DNA from: Muricoccus pecuniae
GTDB taxonomy: Bacteria > Pseudomonadota > Alphaproteobacteria > Acetobacterales > Acetobacteraceae
Assembly (NCBI RefSeq): GCF_014199205.1
Contig: NZ_JACIJD010000003.1
Span: forward strand, 186,001-250,000
DNA length: 64,000 bases
Direction of reading: 5' to 3'
The position numbers and the translations under genes are program-made. The number at the start of each line of letters is the position of its first letter. Position 1 is the stretch's first letter. This document shows positions 40,441-48,513 of the stretch, one piece after another. The notes beneath the pieces are model-generated. The model had not been told where the DNA came from. It made no database searches and saw only the letters and a list, made by a program, of their open reading frames with translations.

Positions 40441-43113
40441 CTAGCGGCCCTCGCCCCGCAGCTGCTCGCCCCGCAGCCGGGCGGCGGTCTCCAGTGCGCG
40501 GCGGGCGCGGGGCCCGTCCTCTCGCGCGCGGGCGATGCGGGCCTCCAGCAGCGCCATCTGCAGCTCGTCGCCCCCCATGGCCTTGCCGTCGGCCAGGATC
40601 TGCTCGGCACGGGAGAGGTTGCCGCGCACCACCGCGATCTCCCCGGCCACCGAGCGCGCCTCCACGTTACGGGGATCGCGGGAGAGGACGCCCTCGGCCA
40701 GCTCCGTCGCCTCCCGCGCGCGGTCGGTGCGGGCGAGGACGCGGGCGAGGGAGAGCTGGGCCCGCCAGCTGTCGGGCACCGTGCCGCCAGCCGCCGCCCC
40801 GGCTCCAGCCCCGGCGCCGGAGACGGCGGGAAGGCCGGCGGCGGTGCGCTGCACGGCGGTGCCCAGGCGCGGGTCGCTCTCGGCGCGGCGGGCGAGGTTC
40901 TCGGCGGCGGTGGCCCGCCCGGCATCGAGCAGGGCCGCGGCCATCAGCGCCTTCGCCTCCGCCGAGTTGGCGGGGGCGGCGGGGTTGGCCGCGCGGGTCG
41001 CGGCTTCCAGGTTCTCGGGCTGGCGGAGGCGGCCGAAGACGCGGAGGATGGCCGCGCGCGTGTCGCCGCCCGGATCGGGCTCGGCCGCCATGGCGATCAG
41101 CCGCTGGGCCGCGGCCGAGCGCGGGTTGCCGCGCGCCGCCACCTCCAGCCGCTGCACCTCCAGCACGCGGCGGTTCCGCGCCAGCAGGGCGTTGGCATCG
41201 GCGTTGCGCCCCCGGATGGCCTCGGCCCGCGCCGCGGCATCGGCGGGGCGGCCGTCATACTCGGCGAGCAGCCCGGCGGCGTAGAGGGAGTCCGGCGTCC
41301 CCCGGCGGATGAGGTCGCGCTCGATCCGGCGCGCCTCGTCCTGCTCGCCGCGCGTCTTCAGCAGGCGGGCGAGGTCGTGGGCGGTCCAGGCATTGTTCGG
41401 CTCGGCGGCGAGGGCGCGCCGGTAGAGGGCGATGCGGGCGTCCACATCGGGGGTGCGCGCGGCCTCGGCGCGGAGCGCGCCGGCGCGGAAGCTCGCGGTG
41501 TTGGTAGCGGGGCTGTAGCCCGCCTCGGCGGCGAAGCGGTCGGCCTCGGCGAAGCGGCCGCGCTGGACGAGGCTGTCATGCAGCGCCGCCTGCACGTCCC
41601 GCTGGCCCGGGCGGCGGGCGAGGGATTCGCGGAAGCGCAGCTCGGCTGTGTCGTAGTCCCGCCGGCGCGCGGCGATGAGGCCGAGGAGCTTGGCCATCTC
41701 CGCCCCCTCGGCGGCGGTGCCCTGCGGCATCCGGCGGGCGAGATCCTCCGCCTCGTCGAGCTGCCCGCGCTCCAGCGCGCGCCAGGCCTGGAGGGCGGGG
41801 CCGGTCACGGGGCGGGTGCCGCGGGCATTGCCGCCGGCGCCATAGGCCACCCCCTGGGCGTTCACATAGCCCATGCTGCGGAGGAACTCGTCCCGCCGGT
41901 CCGGGGCGAGCTCCACGGCGCGCTCGAAGAGCCGGCGCGCATCGGCCTCCCGGCGCTGGGCGCGGCGGAGCATGCCGAGGCCGAGGGTGGAGTCGACGTC
42001 CTCAGGGTTGGCCGCGAGCGCCTGCTCGAAGAGCCGCTCGGCCTCGGCGGGCCGGGTCTTCATGAGGTCGAAGGCACGGATTCGGAGCTGGCCGATCTGG
42101 TCGGTCGGCGAGGGACGCGAATCCTCCAGCTTCTTCGAGATCTCGGGGTCGGTCGGGAAGTGGCGGAGATAGTCGCCGATCGCCGCGATGGTGGCCTCGC
42201 CCGGCCCCTGCCAGAGCAGCGCCTGCCGCCAGGCGGCGCGGGCGGCGTTCGCCGTGTCCGGCAGCTCGGACAGGGCGCGGAGCCGCTCGATCCCGAGGGG
42301 GCGCGTGGGCTCCTGGAAGGTGAGCATCTGGGCGAAGGCGAGCTGGAGCGCCCGGTCCTCCGGGTTGCGGGCGAGCACGCCCTCCATGGCCGCCCGCGCC
42401 TCGGCGAAGGCCTGGGGGGAGATGCTGGAGAGGGTCTGGTAGTATTCCGTGGCGAAGGCGTCCGGCACCACGCCGTCGGGGAAGATGTCGCGGTAGCGGC
42501 GGATGGCGGCGGCGGCCTGCCCGGTCTGGGCCAGGCGCCTCGCCTCGGCCAGCATGCCCTCGTCGATCGAGGCCATGCGGAGGGCGGAGGCGGCGCGCAC
42601 CGCCGCGGGCGAGCCGCGCGCGATGGCGTTCAGCCGGGTGACATAGGCCTGCACCGCCGCGCGGTCCCGGTTGAGGGCCGCGACCTCGGCGGCGGTGGCG
42701 AGGACGTTGGGGTTGTTCGGCTCGATCGTGAGCAGGCGGTCGAGCGATCCCTGGGCGAGGTCGAGCCGGCCCTGGGAACGCCAGTAGTTCGCCTGCTCCA
42801 GCAGCACCGCGCCGCCGCGGCTGGAGGTCACGGGCGGGCCGGGCTGCTCCGCGGCGGGGGCGGTTCCACCCGGCGGCAGGGCGGCCCCGGTCCCGTTGCC
42901 GCCCGCGAGGCCCGGGGGGCCGAAGGGCGGGGCGCCCCCGAACGGCGCCTGGGCCAGGGCGGGGCCGGCGGGCAGGGGGCCGGCGAGCGCGGCCGCGATC
43001 AGGGCGGCGGGCCAGCCAGGGAAGGGCCGGGCATGGAGCGGCCAGGCCGGGGCGGGATGGGGCAGGGGCATGCGCCGGGGCGCCGGGACCGGGTTCTGGG
43101 CGTTCGACCGCAT
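40441..43113 (-). CDS. BcsC-like tetratricopeptide repeat protein without a barrel
   Basis: 890-aa protein. A basic N-terminus and signal or anchor helix (about residues 34-55) are followed by a Pro/Gly-rich linker and then at least a dozen TPR-like helical hairpins, for example SLDRLLTIEPNNPNVLATAA, FEQALAANPEDVDSTLGLG and YRRALAAEPNNAWTAHDLA. The start of the repeat region (LLEQANYWRSQGRLDLAQGS) closely resembles the periplasmic scaffold of BcsC, the cellulose export protein. Unlike BcsC, which continues into an outer-membrane beta-barrel, it ends in helical sequence (RARRALETAARLRGEQLRGEGR). No bcs gene is nearby. Likely a periplasmic scaffold; export role is inferred. ATG at 43113. Confidence 0.78.
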   Translation of the reverse strand: MRSNAQNPVPAPRRMPLPHPAPAWPLHARPFPGWPAALIAAALAGPLPAGPALAQAPFGGAPPFGPPGLAGGNGTGAALPPGGTAPAAEQPGPPVTSSRGGAVLLEQANYWRSQGRLDLAQGSLDRLLTIEPNNPNVLATAAEVAALNRDRAAVQAYVTRLNAIARGSPAAVRAASALRMASIDEGMLAEARRLAQTGQAAAAIRRYRDIFPDGVVPDAFATEYYQTLSSISPQAFAEARAAMEGVLARNPEDRALQLAFAQMLTFQEPTRPLGIERLRALSELPDTANAARAAWRQALLWQGPGEATIAAIGDYLRHFPTDPEISKKLEDSRPSPTDQIGQLRIRAFDLMKTRPAEAERLFEQALAANPEDVDSTLGLGMLRRAQRREADARRLFERAVELAPDRRDEFLRSMGYVNAQGVAYGAGGNARGTRPVTGPALQAWRALERGQLDEAEDLARRMPQGTAAEGAEMAKLLGLIAARRRDYDTAELRFRESLARRPGQRDVQAALHDSLVQRGRFAEADRFAAEAGYSPATNTASFRAGALRAEAARTPDVDARIALYRRALAAEPNNAWTAHDLARLLKTRGEQDEARRIERDLIRRGTPDSLYAAGLLAEYDGRPADAAARAEAIRGRNADANALLARNRRVLEVQRLEVAARGNPRSAAAQRLIAMAAEPDPGGDTRAAILRVFGRLRQPENLEAATRAANPAAPANSAEAKALMAAALLDAGRATAAENLARRAESDPRLGTAVQRTAAGLPAVSGAGAGAGAAAGGTVPDSWRAQLSLARVLARTDRAREATELAEGVLSRDPRNVEARSVAGEIAVVRGNLSRAEQILADGKAMGGDELQMALLEARIARAREDGPRARRALETAARLRGEQLRGEGR

Positions 43114-43264
43114 GACACGATCCTACTACAAAACGTGATCGGCTTCGCACCCCATCGTGAAAATTTCGTTCCGCTGCCTGTGGGCGGATGCCGCGCCGCA
43201 TGGCCTTGTGCCCGCCCGCCCGGGAGGCGACATGACGGGCGCCTCACGAATCGGGAGATCCCGC
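43114..43264. promoter_or_regulatory. Divergent promoter region, TPR protein and Bug receptor
   Basis: 151 bases between the minus-strand TPR gene and the plus-strand receptor. The part 43126-43166 is notably AT-richer (CTACTACAAAACGTGATCGG, then GTGAAAATTTCGTT) and is the most likely promoter for both genes. GGGAG at 43253-43257 is the Shine-Dalgarno for the receptor ATG at 43265. No operator was recognised. Confidence 0.45.
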
Positions 43265-44263
43265 ATGACCCTGCGACGCCGCGCCCTGCTGGGCGCCGCC
43301 GCCTCATCCCCCCTGCTGGGTTCCCCCGCCGCGCTGGCGCAGGCGCCCTGGCCCACGCGCCCGCTCCGTATCGTGGTTCCCTTCGCCCCGGGTGGCGCGG
43401 TGGACCTGACCGGGCGGCTGCTGGCCGAGAAGCTGCAGCCGGTCCTCGGGCAGAACGTGGTGGTGGAGAACCGCGGCGGCGCGGGCGGCAACATCGGGGC
43501 CGACGCGGTCGCGAAGGCGGAGAAGGACGGCTACACGCTCCTGCTCGGCTCCGTCTCGATCATGGCGGCGAACAAGTACCTCTTCCGCCGCTCCATGCCG
43601 CTGGACCCGCTGCGCGACCTCATCCCCGTCACGCGCGTCACGACGGGAACGGTGCTGCTGATCGTGAACTCCAACCGCCCCTGGAACACCTTCGGGGATC
43701 TGATCGCGGCGGCGAAGAAGGATCCGGGCAAGCTCACCATGGGCTCCTCCGGCACCGGCACGGTGAGCCACATCACCATCTCCACCGTCGCCAAGGCGGC
43801 GGGCGTGGACATCACCCACGTGCCCTATCGCGGCGGCGGGCCGGCCTTCGCGGACCTGCTGGCGGGCAACATCGACATGATGTTCGACGTGATCCCGGCG
43901 GCGATGCCGCATGTGCGCGAGGGGCGGTTCCGGCCGCTCGCGGTGGGCAGCGCGGAGCGCATCGCCTACGTGCCGGAGCTGCGCGACGTGCCCAGCATGA
44001 AGGAGCTGCTGCCGGGCTCGGGCATCGACATGCAGAGCTGGTACGCGGTCAACGCCCCCGTCGGCACGCCGCAGCCGGTGATCGACCGGCTGCACGGCGC
44101 GCTGCTCCAGGTCGCGCGCAGCGCCGAGTTCAAGGAGCGGATGGAGCCGCTCGGCTTCACCCCCGTCTGGGACGAGACGCCCGCCGCCTATGGCGAGTAC
44201 CTCCGCCAGCAGGACGTGCTGTGGAAGCGCCTCGTCGAGGAATCCGGCGCGACGCTCGACTGA
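43265..44263 (+). CDS. Bug-family tripartite tricarboxylate transporter receptor (1)
   Basis: 332-aa periplasmic solute receptor of the TctC/Bug family, which captures carboxylates for a TctAB permease. Its signal peptide carries an Arg-Arg-Arg cluster (MTLRRRALLGAAASSPLLGS, possible Tat signal) and ends AALA|QAPWP. Family motifs: PLRIVVPFAPGGAVDLTGRL, GQNVVVENRGGAGGNIGAD, GSSGTGTVSHITI, HVPYRGGGPAFADLLAGN and MMFDVIPAAMPHV. No TctA or TctB gene adjoins it, which is usual for this expanded family. The ligand is unknown. The paralogue at 46317 is a near relative. Confidence 0.9.
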   Translation: MTLRRRALLGAAASSPLLGSPAALAQAPWPTRPLRIVVPFAPGGAVDLTGRLLAEKLQPVLGQNVVVENRGGAGGNIGADAVAKAEKDGYTLLLGSVSIMAANKYLFRRSMPLDPLRDLIPVTRVTTGTVLLIVNSNRPWNTFGDLIAAAKKDPGKLTMGSSGTGTVSHITISTVAKAAGVDITHVPYRGGGPAFADLLAGNIDMMFDVIPAAMPHVREGRFRPLAVGSAERIAYVPELRDVPSMKELLPGSGIDMQSWYAVNAPVGTPQPVIDRLHGALLQVARSAEFKERMEPLGFTPVWDETPAAYGEYLRQQDVLWKRLVEESGATLD

Positions 44264-44268
44264 GTGGG

Positions 44269-44290
44269 CTGGGGGGCCTCAGCCCCCCAG
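44269..44290. terminator. Bidirectional hairpin between receptor and SDR
   Basis: CTGGGGGGC (44269-44277) and GCCCCCCAG (44282-44290) form a perfect 9-bp stem with a CTCA loop. It starts 5 bases after the receptor stop and includes the SDR stop codon (minus, 44279-44281), so it serves both convergent genes. No U-run. Confidence 0.6.
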
Positions 44291-45031
44291 CAACTGCCCG
44301 CCATCCACCACGAGGCTCTGCCCCGTAATCCAGCCCGCGCGCGGGGAGGCGAGGAAGAGGACGGCCTCGGCCACCTCCTCCGGCCGCCCCATGCGTCCGA
44401 AGGGGATCGAGGCCAGGGTGGCGTCGTAGAGGGCGGGGTCCTCCGTGCGGCGCCGCTCCCAGGTGCCGCCGGGGAACTCGATCGAGCCGGGGGAGACGCA
44501 GTTGGCGCGGATTCCCTGCGGCGCCAGGATCCGCGCCTGACTCGACGTGTACTGCACCACCGCCGCCTTCACCGCCGCGTAGGGCGGGTTGCGCTTCGTC
44601 GGGCGCAGGGCGGCGATGGAGGCGATGTTCACGATGTTGGCGCCGGGCCCGGATCGCTCCAGCCAGGGCCGCGCCGCGTGGCTCGCCCGCACCACCGCCA
44701 TGAGGTCGACCGAGAGGGAGGCGGCCCAGCTTTCCTCGTCATCCGCGCGCCCGAAGCCCGAGGCGTTGTTGACGAGGATGTCGATGCCGCCCAGCGCCTC
44801 CGCCGCCGCGGGGAGGAAGCGCGCGATGGCATCGGCGTCCGCCAGGTCGCAGGGCGCGGCATGGGCGCGGACACCGATCGCCTCGATCTCCGCGCGGGTC
44901 CGCTCCAGCGCCTCCGCGCCGCGCGCGCAGATGGCGACCGAGGCCCCCTGCCCCGCGAAGGCGAGGGCGATGGAGCGCCCGATGCCCCGGCTGCCGCCCA
45001 TCACCACCGCGCGCCTGCCGCTGAATTCCAT
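44279..45031 (-). CDS. SDR family oxidoreductase
   Basis: 250-aa classical SDR (FabG-like). The coenzyme motif is MGGSRGIG in place of TGxxxGIG, with D/N residues LVNNASGFG, catalytic Ser in NIASIAAL, Tyr/Lys in PYAAVKAAVV, and the C-terminal GRMGRPEEVAEAVLFLASPR. The substrate is unknown. The ATG at 45031 has GAGAAGGGGCGG upstream. It is followed (upstream in the genome) by an AapJ-like gene on the same strand 59 bases away. Confidence 0.88.
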   Translation of the reverse strand: MEFSGRRAVVMGGSRGIGRSIALAFAGQGASVAICARGAEALERTRAEIEAIGVRAHAAPCDLADADAIARFLPAAAEALGGIDILVNNASGFGRADDEESWAASLSVDLMAVVRASHAARPWLERSGPGANIVNIASIAALRPTKRNPPYAAVKAAVVQYTSSQARILAPQGIRANCVSPGSIEFPGGTWERRRTEDPALYDATLASIPFGRMGRPEEVAEAVLFLASPRAGWITGQSLVVDGGQLLGG

Positions 45032-45090
45032 CCGTCCGCCCCTTCTCGACTGGGCGGCGATGATGCGCCGTGCGGGCGCCGCCGCAAGCC

Positions 45091-46113
45091 TCAGCGGAAG
45101 GGCGGGGACCAGATGAGCCCGCCGTCGCGCGCCAGCCGGTTCGCACCGCGCTGCACGCCGAGCGGCGCCTGGTTGCGCTCCCACATCTCCCCGTAATTGC
45201 CGGTGGCGCGAATGGCGCGCAGCGCCCAATCCCGCTCCAGCCCGATCTGGCGCCCGAACTCGCCGGAGGTGCCGAGCAGGCGCCCCGTCTCGGGGTTGGG
45301 ATCGCCCCGCCGCGCTTCGGCATTGGCGGCGGTGATGCCCCCTTCCTCCGCGGCGACGAGGGCGTTCAGCGTCCACTTCACCACGTCGAACCAGCGCCAG
45401 TCGCCCTTGCGGACCATGGGGCCGAGCGGCTCGCGGGAGATGACGTCGGGGAGAATGACGAACTCGTCCCGCCGCGCGCCCTGTCCCGCGCGGATGGAGG
45501 TGAGGCCGGAGAGGTCGGTGGTGTAGCTGTCGCAGCGGCCGGAGAAGAAGGCCTGCTGCACCTCCTGGAAATCCTCGATCAGCACGGGGTTGAAGCGGAA
45601 GTTGTTCGCCCGCGCCCAGTCCGCGAGGTTCAGCTCCGTCGTGCTGCCGGGCTGGATGCAGATGGTCGCGCCGTCCATCTCCTTCAGCGAGGAGACGCCC
45701 AGCGCGCGCTTCACGATGAAGCCCTGCCCGTCATGCAGCAGCACGCCCGCGAAGGCGAGGCCGATGCCGGTGTCCCGCGCGAAGCTCCAGGTCGTGTTGC
45801 GGGAGAGGAGGTCCACCTCGCCCGATTGCAGGGCGGTGAAGCGGGTCTGCGGCGTGGTGGGCACGAAGCGCACCTTCTCCGGGTCGCCCAGCACGGCGGC
45901 GGCGACGGCGCGGCAGAAATCCGCGTCCAGCCCGCTCCACCGCCCCTGGCTGTCGGCCAGGGAGAGGCCGGCAACGCCGGTCGAAACGCCGCAGGAGAGG
46001 CTGCCGCGCGCGCGCACGGCGGCCAGCGTGTCCGGCGCGGGCTGGGCTCGGGCGGCGGCGGGGAGAAGGGCGGCCGCGGCGAGGGCGGCGGCGAGAAGGC
46101 GGCGGAAGGGCAT
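45091..46113 (-). CDS. aapJ: AapJ-like amino-acid ABC transporter substrate-binding protein (2)
   Basis: 340-aa paralogue of the gene at 176-1213. Signal peptide MPFRRLLAAALAAAALLPAAARA|QPA, then CGVSTGVAGLSLADS, GLDADFCRAVAAAVLGDPEK, RFTALQSGEVDLLSRNTTW, QPGSTTELNLADWA, DVISREPLGPMVRKGDW and GNYGEMWERNQAPLGV. The canonical DADFC motif is intact here. It has no permease or ATPase genes beside it; the SDR at 44279 lies downstream. The ligand is inferred to be an amino acid. Confidence 0.9.
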   Translation of the reverse strand: MPFRRLLAAALAAAALLPAAARAQPAPDTLAAVRARGSLSCGVSTGVAGLSLADSQGRWSGLDADFCRAVAAAVLGDPEKVRFVPTTPQTRFTALQSGEVDLLSRNTTWSFARDTGIGLAFAGVLLHDGQGFIVKRALGVSSLKEMDGATICIQPGSTTELNLADWARANNFRFNPVLIEDFQEVQQAFFSGRCDSYTTDLSGLTSIRAGQGARRDEFVILPDVISREPLGPMVRKGDWRWFDVVKWTLNALVAAEEGGITAANAEARRGDPNPETGRLLGTSGEFGRQIGLERDWALRAIRATGNYGEMWERNQAPLGVQRGANRLARDGGLIWSPPFR

Positions 46114-46316
46114 GGCGCGTCGTCCCGTGGGTTCGCGGGAGAACGTGCCGGAGCGCGGCGGGTTGGCATCGAGGCCCCCGGCCGGGCCGCGCCTGGCACG
46201 GCGCGTGCGAGAAAACTTGGGGCGCGGTGATCGGCATGGCCTGTGCCGGCCGCCCGGGCCCATGCTGCGCTCCGACAGAGCGGCCCGGCGAGGGGCCGAG
46301 GAGATGGAGAAACCCG

Positions 46317-47309
46317 ATGATCCGACGCCGACCCCTCCTGGCCGGGCTGGCCGCCGCGCCCCTTTCCCCCGCCGCCGCCCAGCCCGTCGCGGGTGGGCGG
46401 GTCGTGCGCGTGGTCGTGCCCTTCCCGCCCGGGGGCGCGATCGACCTTCTCGGGCGGCTGGTGGCCGAGCGGCTGGGGCCCGCGCTTGGGCAGGACGTGG
46501 TGGTGGAGAACCGCGGCGGCGCGGGCGGCATCCTCGGCACGGACGCCGTGGCCAAGGGGCCGAAGGACGGGAGCGTGATCGGGGTGATCGGCGGGGTGAC
46601 GCTGCTGGCCTATCCCACGCTCTACCCCAGGCTGCCCTTCGACCCCGCGCGGGACCTCGCGCCGCTGACGCTCATCACCACCGGCGCGCTGATCTGCGTG
46701 GTGAACGCCGAGGCGGCGGCGCGGCGGGGATGGACGGATTTCCGCGCCCTCGTCGCCTGGTCCCGCGCGAATCCGGACATGGTGAAGATGGGTTCCTCCG
46801 GGCCGGGCACCTCGTCGCATCTCTGCATCGAGGCGGTGAACGCCATGGCCGGAGCGCGCATCCTGCACGTGCCCTATCGCGGCGGCGGCCCCGCCATCAC
46901 CGACCTTCTCGGCGGCACGATCGACATGATGTTCGACGTGACGCCCGCGCTGATGCCGCATGTGGCGAGCGGGAAGTTCCGTGCCCTCGTCCTCTCCTCG
47001 CGCGAGCGGATGGCCTTCGCGCCGGAGGTGCCGGGGATGGGGGAGTTCGCCGATCTCGGCCTTGGCGAGCTCGACATCCAGCCCTGGAACGCGCTGATGG
47101 TCCCGGGAGGCACGCCCGCGCCGGTGGTGGACCGCCTCTTCGCCGCCGTCCGGCAGGTGGCGGCCGACCCCGTGCTGCGCGAGCGGCTCCGGCCCCTGGG
47201 CTACGAGGTGGCGCTGAGCGAGAGCCCCGCCGCCCTCACCGCGCAGGTGGAGCGGGAGACGCCGCTGTGGCGGCGGCTGGCCGAGTTGTCGGGGGTGAAG
47301 ATGGACTAG
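46317..47309 (+). CDS. Bug-family tripartite tricarboxylate transporter receptor (2)
   Basis: 330-aa periplasmic receptor, a paralogue of the protein at 43265 with the same ordered motifs: VVRVVVPFPPGGAIDLLGRL, GQDVVVENRGGAGGILGTD, GSSGPGTSSHLCIEAV, HVPYRGGGPAITDLLGG and MMFDVTPALMPHV. Short signal peptide with RRR (MIRRRPLLAGLAAAPLSPAAA|QP). The ATG at 46317 follows GAGGAGATGGAGAA. Again no TctAB genes. The carboxylate bound is unknown. Confidence 0.9.
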   Translation: MIRRRPLLAGLAAAPLSPAAAQPVAGGRVVRVVVPFPPGGAIDLLGRLVAERLGPALGQDVVVENRGGAGGILGTDAVAKGPKDGSVIGVIGGVTLLAYPTLYPRLPFDPARDLAPLTLITTGALICVVNAEAAARRGWTDFRALVAWSRANPDMVKMGSSGPGTSSHLCIEAVNAMAGARILHVPYRGGGPAITDLLGGTIDMMFDVTPALMPHVASGKFRALVLSSRERMAFAPEVPGMGEFADLGLGELDIQPWNALMVPGGTPAPVVDRLFAAVRQVAADPVLRERLRPLGYEVALSESPAALTAQVERETPLWRRLAELSGVKMD

Positions 47310-47345
47310 AGTGGTTCGCGTTCGCCGTGGCTCACGGCAACCGCT
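47310..47345. other. Extragenic hairpin between convergent genes
   Basis: AGTGGTT (47310-47316) pairs with AACCGCT (47339-47345) with one wobble, around an inner perfect stem GCCGTG/CACGGC (47324-47329, 47333-47338) with a GCT loop. The block starts in the last base of the receptor's stop codon. It could be a terminator or a REP-like element; I have seen only one copy in this window. Confidence 0.5.
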
Positions 47346-47353
47346 CCCGCCTC

Positions 47354-47779
47354 TTACCTTGTCGCATTTTCCGAGGCGCCGGGTGATTCCACCCGGCTTG
47401 AAAAGGCTCCGGCCCCGGGCAGGCCGCGGCGCGCCGCCGCGCCGTCGATCTCCCGCTGCAGGAAGAAGTTGAGCGCCGTCCGCACCGCCGCGATGGCGGC
47501 GAGCTGCCCGATCTCGGACCAGGTGGGCGCGATGGCCGTGCGGAGGATGTCCGCCCCCAGCTCGAATTCCAGGGCCAGCGCCAGCCAGCGGCCGAGGCGG
47601 AGCCGCACCTCCTCCTTCTCCTCGTGCGACTCGCCGGGGTTGCCGCGCCTGCCCGCGCGCAGCAGCACGCCGGCGATGCGGAAGGTCGCCTCGATGATGG
47701 CGATGGCGATCAGCACCCCCGCGATCGCCTCGGTGGCCGTGGCGAGGAGGAGGGTGGCTTCCTTGATCGTCTCGGTCAT
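47354..47779 (-). CDS. DUF1622 family membrane protein
   Basis: 141-aa protein. Three predicted membrane helices (TEAIAGVLIAIAIIEATFR, LGRWLALALEFELGADIL, and SEIGQLAAIAAVRTALNFFL) and the family's charged middle piece (REAGRRGNPGESHEEKEEVRLR) match DUF1622. Function unknown. Its ATG at 47779 overlaps the stop of the DUF421 gene by 4 bases, so the two are co-expressed. The last 25 residues after the helices are extra. Confidence 0.85.
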   Translation of the reverse strand: MTETIKEATLLLATATEAIAGVLIAIAIIEATFRIAGVLLRAGRRGNPGESHEEKEEVRLRLGRWLALALEFELGADILRTAIAPTWSEIGQLAAIAAVRTALNFFLQREIDGAAARRGLPGAGAFSSRVESPGASENATR

Positions 47780-48252
47780 TTCAGCACCGTGATCTTGCCG
47801 CTGGGCTCGAGCATCACGAGCCGGGTCCGCGCCAGCTCCTCGACGCCGGCGCCGCGCAGCGCCTCGTCCATGTCCGCGCGGCTGATCGAATCCCGCACCA
47901 TCGCCCCCGGCCGCGCCGCGCCGTCCCGCGCCAGCTCGACCGCGCTCCCCTCGACGACAGCCGAGACGGCGCGGAAGCGGGCTGCCCCCTGGGCGAGCAG
48001 CCAATGCAGCGCGAGGAGGAGGGTGGTGGCCAGCAGCGTGCCGCCGAGCGGCGCGCTCCCGGTCAGCGCGCGGCTGAGATTCGAGCCGATGATGACGGAG
48101 ACGATGATGTCCAGCGCCGACCACTTCCCGAAGACGCGCCGCCCGGCGAGGCGGACGAGGAGGAGGCCGTAGGCGAAAACGACGACGGCGCGCAGGCATT
48201 CCTGCCAGGGGCCGACATGGCCGGTCTCGCCGAAGAGGGCGGCGGCACTCAT
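47776..48252 (-). CDS. DUF421 (YetF/YcaP) family protein
   Basis: 158-aa protein. N-terminal membrane helices (FAYGLLLVRLAGRRVFGKW, SALDIIVSVIIGSNLSRAL) carry the family motif with the R-x-x-G-R-R pattern, followed by a short soluble YetF-like domain (VELARDGAARPGAMVRDSISRADMDEALRGAGVEELARTRLVML). Function unknown; some relatives affect membrane or spore traits. No Shine-Dalgarno is visible: the start codon directly abuts a four-copy 12-bp repeat (48253-48300). Confidence 0.83.
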   Translation of the reverse strand: MSAAALFGETGHVGPWQECLRAVVVFAYGLLLVRLAGRRVFGKWSALDIIVSVIIGSNLSRALTGSAPLGGTLLATTLLLALHWLLAQGAARFRAVSAVVEGSAVELARDGAARPGAMVRDSISRADMDEALRGAGVEELARTRLVMLEPSGKITVLK

Positions 48253-48300
48253 GGCGGCCCGAGGGGCGGCTTGAGGGGCGGCTTGAGGGGCGGCCCGAGG
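48253..48300. repeat. Four perfect 12-bp tandem repeats abutting a start codon
   Basis: On the plus strand the units are GGCGGCCCGAGG, GGCGGCTTGAGG, GGCGGCTTGAGG and GGCGGCCCGAGG: four exact-length units differing only at positions 7-8 (CC or TT). On the minus strand they form the immediate leader of the DUF421 gene, ending at its ATG (48252) and replacing any Shine-Dalgarno. Twelve bases is a multiple of three, so copy-number change would keep all frames. Confidence 0.75.
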
Positions 48301-48513
48301 GTCATGGGAGGTCTCCGGGGCGCGGACGGGGTTCCACAGAACCGGCGAGCGGGGAGGGGGATGCCGCGCCGGGGATCACGACCTCGCGCGCCCCTTTCAC
48401 GCGCCTGCCCGCGCCTCCCGTCGCGCCGCGCGGGGCCGCCCTGCGGAACGGGGGGCTGGCGCCCGGGGGAGGAGCGGTGGAAACCCTGTCCCGATTGGGC
48501 CGCTCTGGTCGGG

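Noticed and set aside
40123-44328. A plus-strand open frame of about 1400 codons
   Set aside because: It is antisense to the TPR protein for most of its length, then runs out of frame through the Bug receptor; no family is visible.
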